Of a DNA stretch of 41,009 nt, positions 15,144-23,660 are shown one piece after another. The notes under the pieces are model-generated. The model did not search any database and was not told the origin of the DNA. It saw only the letters and a list, made by a program, of their open reading frames with translations. Within the stretch, counting starts at the first letter, position 1; every line of letters starts with the position of its first letter. The stretch is from NCBI GenBank assembly GCA_025356335.1, contig JANXUF010000009.1:1-41009 (forward strand), given 5' to 3'. The translations under genes were made by a program, and so were the position numbers. This DNA comes from Actinomycetes bacterium. Lineage in GTDB: Bacteria > Actinomycetota > Acidimicrobiia > Acidimicrobiales > Ilumatobacteraceae.

Positions 15144-16424
15144 GTGAAGGCCGACGGCGCGACGCTCACCCCTGCCTCGCCGGGCCCCTCGCCGATGAGG
15201 GCGCTGCTCGCCGACCGACGTTTCGTCCGTTGGCTGACATCGGAGGTCGTCAATACGCTCGGCACCGGCATCAGCACCGTCGTGCTGCCGATCCTGATCT
15301 ATCGCCGAACGGGCTCGCCGGCACAGACCGGCATCGTCTCCGGCCTCCGCGTCGTGCCGTACCTCGTCTTCGGTCTGATCGCCGGTCCGATCGCCGATCG
15401 ATTCGACCGCAAACGGCTGCTCATCTTCGGACTGGTCGGCGAGGGAGTGGCGATGGCGACGATTCCGATCGCCGACATCATCGGGCAGGTGTCGGTCGCC
15501 CAGATCTATATCGTCACGCTGCTCGCCGCCGTCTGTTTCGTCTTCGCCGATGCCGCTGCCTTCGGGGCGCTGCCGTCGATCACCGGGCCAGAACTCCTGC
15601 CGACGGCGAACGGACTGCTGCTGGCGTTGACGTCGTCGGCGCTCGTCGCCGGTCCCGCCGTCGGGGCGCTGCTGACCACGTGGATCGGCGCGGCACCGGC
15701 GATCTGGTTCGATGCTGCGAGCTTCCTGCTTGCCGCACTGGTGCTCGCCGGGATCGGTGGTTCGTTCCGTGCTGCCGGTACCCATCACTCGAAGACGATC
15801 CGCGCCCAATCTCGTGAAGGCATCAGCTTCATCTGGCACGAGCGGGTGATTCTCACGCTCGTGCTCGTCGGGTTCCTCAATTCGCTCGCCTTCGGAGCGG
15901 TCATCGGCCAGCTCGTCGTCTACGGCGACAAGGTGCTGCGCATCCACGAGGGCGGCATCAGGGTCGGCATCCTCTACACGGCAGGCGCCGTCGGCACGCT
16001 GATCGCCGGTCTGTTGTTCGCCCGCATCTACACGACGCCGCGCGTCCGGGTGATCACGCCGACGGCGCTGGCCGCAGGCTCGTTGATCACGCTCGGCATT
16101 GCCGCAACGTCGACGTTCCTCGTCGCCGTCGGCCTGTATGTGCTGTTGTCGCTGGCCATCCAGTTGGTGTTCTCCGCAGGGATCACCTATCGGCAGCTGG
16201 CAAGTCCCGCTCATTTGGTTTCGTCGGTCAACGTCGTCGGGCGGATGGTCGCATGGGGAGGTCAGCCGTTCGGCGCACTGCTCGGCGGAGTGACGACGGA
16301 GGTATTCGGGATCCGATGGATGGGGGTGCTCGCCGCAGCAGTCTTCGCCGTTGCGTCGACGGCGGCGTTCATCGGACTCCGGCGGACGATTCCGGCCCGT
16401 GCGGCGATGGCGACGTCTGCATGA
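15144..16424 (+). CDS. MFS transporter (MFS_3/EntS-like exporter)
   Basis: A roughly 426-residue major facilitator protein with about 12 hydrophobic helices. It opens with MRALLADRRFVRWLTSEVVNTLGTGISTVVLPILIYRRTGS. The cytoplasmic loop signature GLIAGPIADRFDRKRLLI (motif A type) is typical of the MFS_3 family that includes the enterobactin exporter EntS and macrolide efflux proteins. It probably exports a small molecule using the proton gradient; the substrate is unknown. Two starts are possible: GTG at 15144 (used) or ATG at 15195 (MRALLADRR), which would shorten it by 17 residues. Neither has a strong ribosome-binding site. The stop overlaps an ATG (ATGA at 16421) belonging to the frame of the small membrane protein gene that follows. 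Confidence 0.88.
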   Translation: MKADGATLTPASPGPSPMRALLADRRFVRWLTSEVVNTLGTGISTVVLPILIYRRTGSPAQTGIVSGLRVVPYLVFGLIAGPIADRFDRKRLLIFGLVGEGVAMATIPIADIIGQVSVAQIYIVTLLAAVCFVFADAAAFGALPSITGPELLPTANGLLLALTSSALVAGPAVGALLTTWIGAAPAIWFDAASFLLAALVLAGIGGSFRAAGTHHSKTIRAQSREGISFIWHERVILTLVLVGFLNSLAFGAVIGQLVVYGDKVLRIHEGGIRVGILYTAGAVGTLIAGLLFARIYTTPRVRVITPTALAAGSLITLGIAATSTFLVAVGLYVLLSLAIQLVFSAGITYRQLASPAHLVSSVNVVGRMVAWGGQPFGALLGGVTTEVFGIRWMGVLAAAVFAVASTAAFIGLRRTIPARAAMATSA

Positions 16425-16480
16425 CAGTGGCAGCGCTGTCGCGACATCCGAGCGACTCCGCAGGGTCGTACTGTTCTCAT

Positions 16481-16783
16481 ATGGCTACTGGTGAGATCGA
16501 TCGTCTGCAATCCGACACGTTCGACGACATCGAGGTCAGTGACGAAGAGCTGACACTGCTGGCGTTGGCCGCCGATCCGGATGCCGAACTCGGTGCAGAC
16601 GCCGTACCACTTCGTCCGCAAGGAGGCTTTCCGGAGCTGCTCCCATCGTGGTACATGCCGGTGCCGGTCTCCGCAGGCGGTGGGACGGGCCGCAAGCTGG
16701 CTGTTGTTGCGATCATCGCCTCGCTGCTGCTGATCAACGGCCTCGGCCTGTGCGTCACCTACGGGTTCATCCAGGTTGCCTGA
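16481..16783 (+). CDS. Small single-pass membrane protein of unknown function
   Basis: A 100-residue protein, not recognised. The N-terminal half is acidic (DRLQSDTFDDIEVSDEELTLLALAADPDAELG). A Pro-rich stretch with a WYMPVPVSAGGG segment comes next, then a C-terminal transmembrane helix (about residues 72-95, LAVVAIIASLLLINGLGLCVTYGFI). This tail-anchored layout, with an acidic cytoplasmic domain and short outside tail, is common among small actinobacterial membrane proteins. The ATG at 16481 is preferred; an ATG at 16421 overlapping the MFS stop would add 20 residues and imply coupling to the transporter. There is no clear ribosome-binding site before 16481. Confidence 0.7.
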   Translation: MATGEIDRLQSDTFDDIEVSDEELTLLALAADPDAELGADAVPLRPQGGFPELLPSWYMPVPVSAGGGTGRKLAVVAIIASLLLINGLGLCVTYGFIQVA

Positions 16784-16845
16784 CCGGTGTCGCGGCACGA
16801 CGACCGACGATGACGGCGCAGGGCTGACGTCGCCCAGAGCTGACG

Positions 16846-17328
16846 TCACAGATGATGGAGTTCGTCCGTCGCTGCGTCGATGATGCGTTCACAGGTCGGG
16901 CACCAGCTGCGAAGTTCGAGTGCTGTGCCGCATGCCTGATGGGTGGTCGGCTCGCCGCCACTGCGCCCGATCGACCACTCGGTGAGCGCATCGATGACCG
17001 TGTGCAGCTGCGATCCGGTGCCGGTGAGCGAATAGGTCAGGCGGACCGGACGATGGGAGTAGGGGACCGCCAGCAATAGGCCACGCGCCTCGAGTTCCCG
17101 AAGCCGTTGCGTGAGGATGTTCGGGGCGATGCCGGCGACGTGCTGTTGGAGATCGCCGAACCGTTTCGGCCCGCCGAGCAGCGTGTTGACGATGAGCAAC
17201 GTCCAACGATCCCCGAGCAGGTCGAGCGATGCCGCCAGCGGATTGAACGGCTCCGGCGACTCATCCATCAATGCGAGCATTGCACCGTTTTCGGTCTGTT
17301 TCGAGCGATAGCCACAAATGCTCCTCAT
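16846..17328 (-). CDS. HxlR-family winged-helix regulator
   Basis: A 160-residue HxlR-type regulator. The core LAASLDLLGDRWTLLIVNTLLGGPKRFGDLQQHVAGIAPNILTQRLRELEARGLLLAVPYSHRPVRLTYSLTGTGSQLHTVIDALTEWSI covers the complete family domain. The tail has three cysteines (CGTALELRSWCPTCERI) that could bind a metal or respond to oxidation or aldehydes, as some HxlR proteins do. Starts at 17328, 17280 and 17268 (all ATG) are possible, and none has a strong ribosome-binding site. The shortest begins about 15 residues before the conserved helix. It is divergent from the HtrA-like protease gene, with a palindrome between, so it may control that gene and itself. Confidence 0.9.
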   Translation of the reverse strand: MRSICGYRSKQTENGAMLALMDESPEPFNPLAASLDLLGDRWTLLIVNTLLGGPKRFGDLQQHVAGIAPNILTQRLRELEARGLLLAVPYSHRPVRLTYSLTGTGSQLHTVIDALTEWSIGRSGGEPTTHQACGTALELRSWCPTCERIIDAATDELHHL

Positions 17329-17342
17329 CTCAGTCACTAGTT

Positions 17343-17352
17343 ACTTGCAAGT
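17343..17352. promoter_or_regulatory. Palindrome in the HxlR/HtrA-like divergent promoter
   Basis: ACTTGCAAGT is a perfect palindrome that extends imperfectly to TTACTTGCAAGTGA. The word AGTTACT occurs on both sides (17339-17345 and 17357-17363). This AT-richer block in otherwise GC-rich DNA, between divergent HxlR and protease genes, looks like an operator/promoter region. Binding by the HxlR protein is inferred. Confidence 0.55.
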
Positions 17353-17400
17353 GATAAGTTACTCACCTAGAACAACGTACTCTGATCGAGGAGATCTCTC

Positions 17401-18351
17401 ATGTCTGTCCTTCAAGAACTTGCCATCGCCACCCGCACCGTTGCCGCTGCCGCTGAGTCCGCCGTCGTGTCCATCGGTACCGACGGCCGTGGCACCGGCG
17501 TGGTCGTCGCCGACGGCAAGGTACTCACCAACGCCCATAATCTCCGCGACCGCACCACCTCGGTGCGGTTCGCCGATGGACGGGTCGCCCAGGGAGCGAT
17601 CGTCGGCAGCGACGCCGACGGCGATCTCGTCGTCCTCGCCGTCGACACCACCGGCGTACCGGTGCCGGCCTGGGCGTCAGCGACACCGGAACTCGGTGAT
17701 TTCGTGTTCGGCGCAAGCCGTGACAACCAGGGCCTGGTCGTCACCGCCGGTCAGGTCAGCGCCGTCGCCAGGTCGTTCTCCGGTCCCCGCGGTCGGCGTA
17801 TCCGCGGCGGCATCGAGCACACCGTTCCGCTGCGTCGCGGATCATCCGGTGGACCACTGCTCACGGCCGCCGGTGAGATCGCCGGCATCAACACCCACCG
17901 GCTGGAACGCGGCTTCTACGTCGCCCGCCCTGCCGACGAGGCCTTGCGCCAGCTCGTCGATCAGTTGGCGTCAGGCCAGTCGGTCCGCCGCCGCCAGATC
18001 GGCGTCGTTGTCGCCACTCCCGAAGTCACCAGGCGGCTTCGGCGTGCCGTCGGGTTGGCGGAGGTCGACGGTCTGCTCGTGCGTGATGTCGTTGCAGACG
18101 GACCGGCGGCGACCGCCGGGATCGTCATCGGAGACGTGCTGCTGCGCGCCGGCGACATCGCCCTCGTCAAGCCGGAACTGCTGATCGACGCGCTCGAAGC
18201 TGCAGGCGACACGGTCGTCATCCGCGTGGCAAGGGGCGCAGAAGAACTCGACGTCACCGTCAGCCTCGTGGAGCCGACCGATACCGGAGATGCAGCGGCT
18301 GCTGCGGCCGATGTCGACGGCGCCCCCGCCGCTGATCCGGACGCCGGCTGA
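17401..18351 (+). CDS. Trypsin-like serine protease with PDZ domain, apparently cytoplasmic (HtrA/S1C-like)
   Basis: A 316-residue protein with a complete S1C catalytic triad: His46 (TNAHNL), Asp75 (DADGDLVVL) and Ser149 (RRGSSGGPLL). A PDZ-like domain spans about residues 195-300 (VDGLLVRDVVADGPAATAGIVIGDVLLRAGD), and the tail is Ala/Asp-rich. Unlike usual HtrA/DegP proteins it has no signal peptide or transmembrane helix: the N-terminus MSVLQELAIATRTVAAAAESAVVSIG runs straight into the protease fold. It should therefore act in the cytoplasm unless exported in an unusual way. The ATG at 17401 has a good ribosome-binding site (GAGGAG). It is divergent from an HxlR regulator and convergent with fumC 10 bases downstream. 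Confidence 0.9.
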   Translation: MSVLQELAIATRTVAAAAESAVVSIGTDGRGTGVVVADGKVLTNAHNLRDRTTSVRFADGRVAQGAIVGSDADGDLVVLAVDTTGVPVPAWASATPELGDFVFGASRDNQGLVVTAGQVSAVARSFSGPRGRRIRGGIEHTVPLRRGSSGGPLLTAAGEIAGINTHRLERGFYVARPADEALRQLVDQLASGQSVRRRQIGVVVATPEVTRRLRRAVGLAEVDGLLVRDVVADGPAATAGIVIGDVLLRAGDIALVKPELLIDALEAAGDTVVIRVARGAEELDVTVSLVEPTDTGDAAAAAADVDGAPAADPDAG

Positions 18352-18361
18352 ATCGATACCG

Positions 18362-19777
18362 TCAGGGGTGGGTCATCGACAGGACGTCGAGCGCAGCGTC
18401 CAGTTGGTCAGCCGTCAGCCGGCCGGCTTCGATGTACCCACCCTCGACGACGACCTGTTTGATCGTCTTCGACTGCTTCAACGCCAGCTTGGCGACCTTG
18501 GCAGCTTCCTCGTAGCCGATGTACTTGTTGAGCGACGTGACGATGGCGGGGGAGGATTCGGCGAACATCCTGCAGCGGTCGACGTCCGCCTCGATCCCGT
18601 CGATACAACGGTCGGCGAGCAGCCGGCAGACGTTCGCCAGCAGACGGATCGATTCGAGCAGGTTGCGGGCGATCAACGGCAGCATCACATTCAACTCGAA
18701 GTTGCCCTGAGAGCCGGCGAAGGCGACCGCCGCATCGTTGCCGATCACCTGCGCGGCGACCATCACGGCTGCCTCCGGCAACACCGGGTTGACCTTTCCG
18801 GGCATGATCGAGGAACCCGGCTGCAGATCGCGCAGATGGATCTCGGCGAGCCCGGCGAGCGGTCCGGAACCCATCCAGCGGATGTCGTTGCAGATCTTCG
18901 TCAGGCTGACGGCGATCGTGCGGAGTTGGCCGGACATCTCGACCAGACCGTCGCGGGCGCCCTGTGCCTCGAAGTGGTTACGCGCCTCGGTGAAGGCGAT
19001 GCCGGTCATCCGCGCCAGTTCGCCGATGACGGCGGCGGCAAAGCCAGGAGGTGTGTTGATGCCGGTTCCGACCGCAGTGCCACCGAGGGGGAGTTCGATC
19101 AGCCGGGGCATCGAAGCCTGCAGCCGTTCGACGCCGTAACGGATCTGCGCCGCGTACCCACCGAACTCCTGCCCGAGGGTCACCGGCGTCGCGTCCATCA
19201 GGTGCGTCCTGCCGGACTTGACGACCTCGGACCACTGCGCTGCTTTGGCTTCGAGCGACACTGCAAGATGGTCGAGTGACGGCAGCAGATCACGGTCGAT
19301 GGCCTCGGCCGCGGCGACATGGATCGACGTCGGGAAGACGTCGTTCGACGATTGCGAGGCGTTCACGTGGTCGTTCGGATGGACTCGTTCGGGAGTGGGG
19401 TCGGCGGTTGATGAAGCGAGTAGTTCGGTGGCGACGCTGGCGATCACCTCGTTGATGTTCATGTTGGAACTCGTGCCGGAGCCCGTCTGGAAGACGTCGA
19501 TCGGGAAGTCGGCATCGAATTCGCCTTCGCGTACGCGCATCGCCGCTGCCGAGATCACGCCGGCGACGACCGGATCGATGACTCCGAGGCCGGCGTTCAC
19601 GTGGGCGGCCGCCGCCTTGATCAACGCCAGCGCGCGGATCTGCGACCGCTCGATCCCTCTGCCGGAGATCGGGAAGTTCTCGACGGCACGTTGCGTCTGT
19701 GCCTGATAGCGGGCTGTCGCCGGGACGCTGACGTCGCCCATCGTGTCGTGCTCGATCCGGAATCCACTGTCGGCCAT
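18362..19777 (-). CDS. fumC: Fumarate hydratase class II
   Basis: A 471-residue class II fumarase, normal length, interconverting fumarate and L-malate in the TCA cycle. The superfamily signature [11 protein letters not shown] is intact. Also visible are [14 protein letters not shown] near residue 95, [42 protein letters not shown] (catalytic His region) and [10 protein letters not shown]. The product is cytoplasmic and tetrameric. The ATG at 19777 (MADSGFRIE) is chosen; upstream sequence in the same frame is Arg/Ser-rich and not part of the enzyme. It is a housekeeping gene, possibly cotranscribed with the small gene upstream at 19860-20192. Confidence 0.96.
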   Translation of the reverse strand: MADSGFRIEHDTMGDVSVPATARYQAQTQRAVENFPISGRGIERSQIRALALIKAAAAHVNAGLGVIDPVVAGVISAAAMRVREGEFDADFPIDVFQTGSGTSSNMNINEVIASVATELLASSTADPTPERVHPNDHVNASQSSNDVFPTSIHVAAAEAIDRDLLPSLDHLAVSLEAKAAQWSEVVKSGRTHLMDATPVTLGQEFGGYAAQIRYGVERLQASMPRLIELPLGGTAVGTGINTPPGFAAAVIGELARMTGIAFTEARNHFEAQGARDGLVEMSGQLRTIAVSLTKICNDIRWMGSGPLAGLAEIHLRDLQPGSSIMPGKVNPVLPEAAVMVAAQVIGNDAAVAFAGSQGNFELNVMLPLIARNLLESIRLLANVCRLLADRCIDGIEADVDRCRMFAESSPAIVTSLNKYIGYEEAAKVAKLALKQSKTIKQVVVEGGYIEAGRLTADQLDAALDVLSMTHP

Positions 19778-19859
19778 GATGCGACCATACCCAGCTGCTC
19801 GTCGGGGCTGACCCTGTTCGTCGACCCAGCCCGCAGCGCCATGCAACGACCTCGCTGCG

Positions 19860-20192
19860 TCAGCCTCGGGGGCGGGCCAACGAACGCAGAATCGCCGCTT
19901 CCTCGGGATCGGCGCCGGAGCCGAACGCCGAGATGACGACACCCTTGCCGCCCCACTCCGGGCAGCTGACCCCGAGAACGATCGACTCGTCCGCCGGGTC
20001 GCTCTGGCCTTCGAAACGGAACTGGTAGTCGACGATCGCCGTCGGAAACGCCTGGACCCGCGGTGAATCACGAACCGCGAGACCAGTCGGTCTCAGCTCC
20101 AATTCGTCGTCGTAGCCGTGAGCTGCCAGGAACGCAACGGCCTCGGTGATGGTCTCGGGGTCCACAGGATCGGGATACATCGGCGAAGTCAT
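19860..20192 (-). CDS. Small protein of the family often annotated 'phosphoribosylpyrophosphate synthetase'
   Basis: A 110-residue protein whose second half reads [44 protein letters not shown]. This matches the compact family with the conserved 'FRFEGxSDPdDeaIvyaI....kGvLvnaYG' pattern found mainly in Bacteroidetes and actinobacteria. It is commonly labelled a PRPP synthetase, although it is far too short and lacks the real enzyme's motifs. Function is unknown; the family is small, soluble and single-domain. The ATG at 20192 is used. It lies upstream of fumC on the same strand with about 80 bases between, and is divergent from msrB. Confidence 0.8.
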   Translation of the reverse strand: MTSPMYPDPVDPETITEAVAFLAAHGYDDELELRPTGLAVRDSPRVQAFPTAIVDYQFRFEGQSDPADESIVLGVSCPEWGGKGVVISAFGSGADPEEAAILRSLARPRG

Positions 20193-20431
20193 GGGTGCAA
20201 GACTACGAACTGCAGAGCGCCACCATAACCGGAGGCGGGCCGGGAAGCCTTGTCGGCAGTTTTCGAAACGACTGTCAGGACGAACGTGGCTGCCGCCAGA
20301 ACGAAGGATTTCTCGGCTGCAACGTGTTCATCGATACCGAAGCGCCGGCACCGGGACGTTTCGGTGGCGATGGAGTGATCCACGGCTCGCTTCCCCATAT
20401 CGTCGATGGCACCGATTCGAAAGGAATGACA

Positions 20432-20881
20432 ATGCCCGAGATCGAACTCACCGAGACCGAGTGGCGAGCACTGCTCACCCCCGAACAGTTCCAGGTTCTC
20501 CGCCAGGCAGGGACCGAACGACCGTGGAGCGGCGAGTACGTCGACTCGCATGTCGACGGCACCTACCACTGTGCAGCCTGCGGGGCCGAACTCTTCGACT
20601 CGAACACGAAGTTCGAATCGGGGAGCGGCTGGCCGAGCTTCTACGAGGCGAAGGTTGCAGACGCCGTCGAACTGATCACCGACACGAGCCACGGCATGGT
20701 CCGCACGGAGGCACGCTGTCGTCGTTGCGGTTCGCATCTCGGCCATGTCTTCCCCGACGGCCCTGCACCGACCGGTCAACGATTCTGTATGAACAGCCTG
20801 TCGCTCGCCCTGGTGCCTGAAGCAGCGGCGGCGGACACGGGAACCTCGAGCACGGCGCCGGCGGACAGGACGGACGCCTGA
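20432..20881 (+). CDS. msrB: Peptide-methionine (R)-S-oxide reductase MsrB
   Basis: A 149-residue MsrB that repairs methionine-R-sulfoxide in proteins. Visible features are the zinc-binding pairs CAAC (Cys47, Cys50) and CRRC (Cys96, Cys99), the GSGWPSF substrate motif (64-70), HLGHVFPDGP and the catalytic Cys119 in RFCMNS. A resolving cysteine in the usual upstream position is not obvious, so thioredoxin or another thiol may act directly. The ATG at 20432 is spaced correctly from AAGGA (20421-20425); an ATG at 20426 sits too close. An Ala/Thr-rich tail of about 18 residues follows the domain. The 239-base gap before it holds no gene I can support, only a TTTCGAAA palindrome at 20261-20268. 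Confidence 0.95.
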   Translation: MPEIELTETEWRALLTPEQFQVLRQAGTERPWSGEYVDSHVDGTYHCAACGAELFDSNTKFESGSGWPSFYEAKVADAVELITDTSHGMVRTEARCRRCGSHLGHVFPDGPAPTGQRFCMNSLSLALVPEAAAADTGTSSTAPADRTDA

Positions 20882-20903
20882 CGTTGCTGCCTATGGTGGG
20901 TTC

Positions 20904-21791
20904 GTGAGGATCGCGTCGCTGCTGCCGTCGGCAACCGAGATCGTCTACGACCTCGGACTCGGCGACCAGCTCGTCGGCGTCACCTTCGAATGCGACTACC
21001 CGCCGATCGCCCGGAGCGCTGCTGCGATCGTCGTCGGCGGCCTCGAGACGGGCGGTCTCACGCCGCTCGAGATCGACGACCTCGTGCGCACCAGGGTCGC
21101 TGCCGGTGACGTGCTCTATTCGCTCGACCTCGAGCGCATGCGGTCCATCGATCCGGACGTCGTGATCACCCAGGATCTGTGCAGGGTCTGCGCCCTCCCG
21201 AGCGGTCAGGTCGACGAGGCGATGGCTGCTCTCGGCTGTCATGCAACCGTGATCACCCTCGACCCCACATGCCTCGCCGACGTGCTCGCTTCAATCACGA
21301 TGTTGGCCAACACCCTCGGAGTGCCGGATGCAGGGGCGGCGATACGAACCGAACTCGACAGGCGCCTGGATCACGTCGCCGGACTCGTCGCCGTCCGACC
21401 GCGTCAGCGTGTCTTCGTGCTCGAATGGTGCGATCCGCCGTTCAGTTCAGGACATTGGATCCCGGAACTCGTCAGCGCCGCAGGCGGTATGCCGGTGCTC
21501 GCCGACGTCGGTGCATCGTCGCGTCAGGTCGAGTGGCAGGCGATCGCCGATGCCGAGCCGGACGTCGTGATCGTCTCGCCGTGCGGGTTCGGGACGCACG
21601 GTTCGGCGGTCCAGGCGAGATCGGTGCTCGATCGTCTACCGCCCGGCATTGCGGTGTGGGCGGTCGACGGCAACGCCTACGTCGTGCGGCCAGGACCGCG
21701 GCTCGTCGACGGCGTCGAACTGTTCGCCTGCATCCTCCACCCGACGATTTTCGGCGCGCCGGACGCCGACCGAGCAGAACAGGTGCGCTGA
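20904..21791 (+). CDS. BtuF-like substrate-binding-fold protein without signal peptide (cobalamin-binding type)
   Basis: A 295-residue protein of the class III periplasmic-binding fold. It begins [33 protein letters not shown], the typical start of the BtuF/'cobalamin-binding protein' family. Further blocks are [18 protein letters not shown], the long linking helix ([12 protein letters not shown]...), [26 protein letters not shown] and [10 protein letters not shown]. There is no signal peptide or lipobox, and no ABC permease or ATPase gene is near, so it is unlikely to work as a standard importer component. A cytoplasmic corrinoid-binding role is possible. The GTG start at 20904 is used. The alpha/beta hydrolase gene begins one base after its stop, implying coupling. 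Confidence 0.85.
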   Translation: MRIASLLPSATEIVYDLGLGDQLVGVTFECDYPPIARSAAAIVVGGLETGGLTPLEIDDLVRTRVAAGDVLYSLDLERMRSIDPDVVITQDLCRVCALPSGQVDEAMAALGCHATVITLDPTCLADVLASITMLANTLGVPDAGAAIRTELDRRLDHVAGLVAVRPRQRVFVLEWCDPPFSSGHWIPELVSAAGGMPVLADVGASSRQVEWQAIADAEPDVVIVSPCGFGTHGSAVQARSVLDRLPPGIAVWAVDGNAYVVRPGPRLVDGVELFACILHPTIFGAPDADRAEQVR

Positions 21792-21792
21792 C

Positions 21793-22629
21793 GTGGCGAC
21801 GCTCTCCCTCCCCGACATCACGATCAACTACGAGCTCTCCGGAAGCGGTCCCCGCCTGCTGGTGTTCAACGGTTCCGGTGGCTCTATCGAGGCCGCTGCA
21901 GTGCTCGTCGGCTACCTCGCCAACCATTTCGAGGTGCTGATCCATGACCAGCGCGGACTCGGCAAGACCACCGTGCCCTCCGGCCCGGCGACGATGGCGG
22001 AATATGCGGCCGATGCGGCCGCACTCCTCGATCATGTCGGCTGGCAGACGTGCAACGTCTTCGGGATCAGTTTCGGCGGTATGGTCGCCCAGGAATTCGC
22101 CGTGACGCATCCCGAGCGAGTCGAGCGGATGACACTGCTGTGCACCTCACCGGGCGGTGAAGGCGGCTCGTCGTATCCGCTGCACGAACTCGCCATGCTC
22201 CCGCCAGACGAGCGCCAGGAAATTTCACGCCGCAACCTCGACGTGCGATTCGACGACCAGTGGCTGGCGACGCATCCCGGCGACCAGGCGATGGTCAAGC
22301 TGATGACCGACCGTGCGCTCGCCGGACGCAGCGACGAGCAGCGGCGTGGCGAACTCCTGCAGCTCGACGCACGCAGCCACCACGACGTCTGGGATCGTCT
22401 GGCGCTGATCACGTCACCGACGCTCGTCGCCTGCGGGGTGTTCGACGGCACGGCCCCGGTGCCGAACAGCCAGGCGATCCACAGTCGCATCGCCGGCTCG
22501 GTGCTGCGGATCTACGAGGGCGGGCACATGTTCGCCTACCAGGACCGCAGGGCGTTGCCGGACGTCGTCGCTTTCCTGCAGGGGAACGAACTGTCGGATC
22601 CGTCAGGCGACCCGCTGCCGGCGCGGTAG
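21793..22629 (+). CDS. Alpha/beta hydrolase
   Basis: A 278-residue alpha/beta-hydrolase of the classic short type. The nucleophile elbow is GISFGGM (Ser93), preceded by [16 protein letters not shown] (oxyanion region) and [11 protein letters not shown]. An acidic residue in GVFDGTAP and the histidine in [10 protein letters not shown] complete the triad. It resembles 3-oxoadipate enol-lactonase and general esterases; the substrate is unknown. The GTG at 21793 begins one base after the stop of the BtuF-like gene, so the two probably form an operon. It converges with an epoxide-hydrolase-like gene 47 bases downstream. That gap contains small direct repeats (GTAGACCCAG twice, TCAGGCGAC twice, with a third copy inside the end of the hydrolase gene). 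Confidence 0.88.
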   Translation: MATLSLPDITINYELSGSGPRLLVFNGSGGSIEAAAVLVGYLANHFEVLIHDQRGLGKTTVPSGPATMAEYAADAAALLDHVGWQTCNVFGISFGGMVAQEFAVTHPERVERMTLLCTSPGGEGGSSYPLHELAMLPPDERQEISRRNLDVRFDDQWLATHPGDQAMVKLMTDRALAGRSDEQRRGELLQLDARSHHDVWDRLALITSPTLVACGVFDGTAPVPNSQAIHSRIAGSVLRIYEGGHMFAYQDRRALPDVVAFLQGNELSDPSGDPLPAR

Positions 22630-22676
22630 ACCCAGAGCAGCAAGTAGACCCAGCGTAGTCAGGCGACCCGGTGCGG

Positions 22677-23609
22677 TCAGGCGACGCGGCGGTTGCTCAG
22701 CAGATCTCCGCAGAAGGCGATCGTGCCGCTTGTCAACTGGTGCGGTGCCTCCCAGGGGACGAAGTGGCCGCAGTCGCGCAACAGGAACGGCCCGACGTGG
22801 TTCGGGAAGACCTGTGCCGCCATCCGGTCGAAGCTCGGATAGATCACGTGATCGCTGGTGCCGTGCAGGATCAGCGTCCGTGTGTCCGGGTTCCGGGCGA
22901 GGATCGACGGTTCGCTCTGTGCCGACGGACTGAACGAGCTCTCGTACCCTCCGAAGCTGGCGCGCAGCTTGGCTGCGTCGGCGAACGGCTCGGTGTGGAA
23001 GTCGACCGCCGCAGCGTCGAAGCCGCCTGGATGCCCCCAGAAGCGGCTGCTGTAGAAGGTGGCGATGTACCGGCGGCGTTGCTCCGGTGTCGTCAGGTCC
23101 GCAGCCAAGCCGTCAGGATCGGTGCCCTGGCGAAGGAAGTAGTCGGCGGCTTCACGGGCGGGTCGTGTTCCGGCGATCGAAGCCATTTCCGCCTTCAGGT
23201 AGGGAAGCGGACTGTTGAACAGCACCATCCGGTCGACCCAACCCGGGTAGCGCAAGGCGAGATCCTGGATGATGGCGCCGCCGAGGTCACCTGCGACCAG
23301 TACGACCCGTTCGTGCCCGAGCACGTCGTGGACGAGCGCGTGGATGTCCCTGGCGTGGGTTGGCACATCATTGAAACCGTCTGGCCCCAATTCGCTGTCG
23401 CCGAATCCGCGCAGGTCGGGAACGATGACCTCGAATCCGGCGTCGGCGAGCGGTTCGATGACCTTCCAGAACAGTCGTTTCGACTCCGGCCAGCCGTGCA
23501 CGCAGACGAGCGGAACACCGCCGGAACCCTGAAGGACGTAGGCCTGGGCGAAACCTCGGGGCGACGCTGTTTCGATCGGAAAGCGGCCAGGATCGACATC
23601 ACTCGTCAT
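22677..23609 (-). CDS. Epoxide hydrolase/haloalkane dehalogenase-type alpha/beta hydrolase
   Basis: A 310-residue alpha/beta hydrolase whose nucleophile is aspartate rather than serine: VAGDLGGA with Asp108. It has the epoxide-hydrolase oxyanion motif HGWPES (38-43) and LRGFGDSE. The acid residue is probably Asp253 (HGTSDHVIYP) and the general base His282 (DCGHFVPWEAP). The cap region (about 130-230) includes a tyrosine-containing YIATFYSSRFWG segment that could supply the epoxide-activating tyrosine. Epoxide hydrolase is likelier than dehalogenase, but only assay can decide. The ATG at 23609 (MTSDVDPG) is used; 13 further codons are open upstream. It follows the 5-oxoprolinase gene on the same strand. 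Confidence 0.9.
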   Translation of the reverse strand: MTSDVDPGRFPIETASPRGFAQAYVLQGSGGVPLVCVHGWPESKRLFWKVIEPLADAGFEVIVPDLRGFGDSELGPDGFNDVPTHARDIHALVHDVLGHERVVLVAGDLGGAIIQDLALRYPGWVDRMVLFNSPLPYLKAEMASIAGTRPAREAADYFLRQGTDPDGLAADLTTPEQRRRYIATFYSSRFWGHPGGFDAAAVDFHTEPFADAAKLRASFGGYESSFSPSAQSEPSILARNPDTRTLILHGTSDHVIYPSFDRMAAQVFPNHVGPFLLRDCGHFVPWEAPHQLTSGTIAFCGDLLSNRRVA

Positions 23610-23660
23610 TGCCGCAATGTACAGCCAGCACTCTGGGGGATCCCGCACCGTGCGGTATCG

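Noticed and set aside
16823..16847. Repeated GCTGACGTC word near the HxlR stop
   Set aside because: Only two 9-base copies, easily due to chance in this composition.
22602..22688. Short direct repeats (TCAGGCGAC, GTAGACCCAG) between two convergent hydrolase genes
   Set aside because: Too short and partly inside coding sequence; probably local duplication without a clear role.
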